A DNA stretch of 6,112 nt from Nitrospirota bacterium (GTDB taxonomy: Bacteria; Nitrospirota; UBA9217), in assembly GCA_027456925.1 (NCBI GenBank), contig DAIDTZ010000051.1:1-6112 (forward strand), written 5' to 3'. The stretch's first letter is position 1. The number at the start of each line of letters is the position of its first letter. Positions 5,471 to 6,112 of the stretch are shown one piece after another. Below the pieces are notes generated by a model, which made no database searches, had not been told where the DNA came from, and saw nothing but the letters and a program-made list of their open reading frames with translations. Position numbers and translations under genes: made by a program.

Positions 5471-5797
5471 TCATAATCCTTGAAGCAGCTTGTAATATTC
5501 CTCAATTGTACGAATGGATTCCATCGTGGACCGGAACAATATCCAGCTAAGAACAAGGATCCCTATGGTGAGCCCGATCTTCCATGCCCTCGTCGTTTGT
5601 GGATGCCACCAGATCAGGGGCAACGCCAGCGGCCCCACGGAGCAGAGTGCCAGGACAATAAAGGATTTCCGGAAATACCATGGCAGCTTTTCTTCTGCGA
5701 CGCGCGGGTGGAGGGAGGCAGCCAGGAACTCGCCGCAATGCCTGCACTTTATCGCCTCATCTTGAATGCTTTCAGCGCAGAAAGGACATTTTTTCAT
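5471..5797 (-). CDS. Zinc-ribbon domain membrane protein
   Basis: A 108-aa protein of unknown function. Residues 4-21 form a zinc ribbon, CPFC-x10-CRHC (C4, C7, C18, C21), of the type written CPxCAExIQxEAxxCxxCG and seen at the N-terminus of many small bacterial membrane proteins. Two hydrophobic helices follow (about 46-64 and 72-88); the proline-rich GPLALPLIWW between them and the closing TIEEYYKLL are typical of this family as I know it. It probably sits in the cytoplasmic membrane with the ribbon on the cytoplasmic side. The ATG at 5797 is preferred because GAGAG lies 6 nt upstream; the ATG at 5803 has the purine run directly abutting it. The gene follows a terminator, so it should have its own promoter. 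Confidence 0.85.
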   Translation of the reverse strand: MKKCPFCAESIQDEAIKCRHCGEFLAASLHPRVAEEKLPWYFRKSFIVLALCSVGPLALPLIWWHPQTTRAWKIGLTIGILVLSWILFRSTMESIRTIEEYYKLLQGL

Positions 5798-5819
5798 GAT
5801 CATCTCTCTCGGCAGGACG

Positions 5820-5843
5820 AGTATAACCCATCCTATCCGGATA
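5820..5843 (-). promoter_or_regulatory. Candidate promoter and 10-bp palindrome upstream of the zinc-ribbon gene
   Basis: TATACT on the minus strand (5825-5820) is a good -10 box, predicting a start near 5813, only about 15 nt before the ATG; no good -35 is present. A perfect palindrome TATCCGGATA (5834-5843) lies where the spacer would be and might be an activator or repressor site. Support is modest. Confidence 0.3.
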
Positions 5844-5861
5844 ATTCTTCTTAAGCACCTG

Positions 5862-5897
5862 AAAAGAAAAGGGCCGGAGCATGTAATTGCCCCGGCC
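5862..5897 (-). terminator. Strong intrinsic terminator of the right-edge gene
   Basis: In the minus-strand transcript a 10-bp stem (GGCCGGGGCA, 5897-5888, with UGCUCCGGCC, 5881-5872, one G-U pair) has a 6-nt loop and is followed by CUUUUCUUUU (5870-5861). It lies about 35 nt after the stop at 5932 and isolates that gene from the zinc-ribbon gene. Confidence 0.88.
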
Positions 5898-5931
5898 TCA
5901 TTATATACTTTCTCTGCAACAAAACACGAAC

Positions 5932-6112
5932 TTAAATCGGGCTCAGGATCTTGTCGATCACTGTCCTTGCCACGACAAGCGGGTCGATGAAAGCAATGTC
6001 CATGTCCCGTTCGAGGTCGCGCTTGTTCGATAGGAATGTAATGCGGTCCTGCATCCGGTTCCGGAGGAACTGGAGGTACTCGGGTTTTCGCGTGGGTTTG
6101 AACTTCCTGTCG
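5932..6112 (-). CDS. C-terminal fragment of an unrecognised protein, cut by the window edge
   Basis: An open minus-strand frame enters at the right edge and ends in TAA at 5934-5932, leaving 59 residues. It is rich in charged residues (RKPEYLQFLRNRMQDR, NKRDLERDMD) and ends VVARTVIDKILSPI. It looks like a soluble, helical C-terminus with no membrane segment. The strong terminator right after the stop and G/C-rich third positions support a real gene. I do not recognise the family, and its N-terminus lies outside the window. Confidence 0.75.
   Translation of the reverse strand, partial: DRKFKPTRKPEYLQFLRNRMQDRITFLSNKRDLERDMDIAFIDPLVVARTVIDKILSPI

Noticed and set aside
5274..5474. 66-codon minus-strand frame overlapping the lipoprotein start
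   Set aside because: It is translated mostly from the palindromic repeat at 5338-5443, with no good start signal or recognisable protein.
5480..5854. 124-codon plus-strand open frame
   Set aside because: It is antisense to the zinc-ribbon membrane protein, whose CxxC motifs and helices are clear on the minus strand.

Overview
The window looks like ordinary chromosomal DNA from a bacterium, with every convincing gene on the minus strand. The perfect CIRCE operator, HrcA and GrpE are bacterial heat-shock machinery. The archaeal-type fructose-1,6-bisphosphate aldolase/phosphatase is known from archaea and from some mostly deep-branching, thermophilic or autotrophic bacterial lines. Together they suggest a Nitrospirota- or Desulfobacterota-like lineage, but this is inference from gene content, not a sequence match.

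Read in the direction of transcription (right to left): (1) the C-terminal 59 codons of an unrecognised protein (5932-6111), ended by a strong intrinsic terminator (5862-5897). (2) A 108-aa zinc-ribbon protein with two membrane helices (5471-5797). (3) A 106-bp imperfect palindrome resembling a MITE or REP-type mobile repeat (5338-5443). (4) A predicted lipoprotein with an HExxH metallopeptidase motif (4319-5287). (5) The bifunctional aldolase/phosphatase (3033-4148) with its own terminator. (6) A 476-bp regulatory stretch, then a small heat-shock protein of the Hsp20 family (2041-2556) with its own terminator. (7) The hrcA-grpE operon (1747 to 126), which probably continues into dnaK beyond the left edge.

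The left half is a coherent heat-shock module. HrcA represses its own operon through a perfect CIRCE at its transcription start. The hsp20 promoter carries a second, degenerate CIRCE with exact 9-bp spacing; its central spacer contains the -35 box. HrcA therefore probably also controls the Hsp20 holdase, while GrpE serves as nucleotide-exchange factor for DnaK. The hsp20 mRNA should have a leader of about 200 nt containing a perfect 10-bp long-range stem, which may add a translational layer of control. The aldolase/phosphatase serves gluconeogenesis or autotrophic sugar synthesis and seems to be independently transcribed.

I found no CRISPR array, tRNA, rRNA, transposase or clear multi-gene novel system. 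The most unusual items are the promoter and leader structures around hsp20 and hrcA, the palindromic repeat at 5338-5443 and the HExxH lipoprotein of no recognised family.
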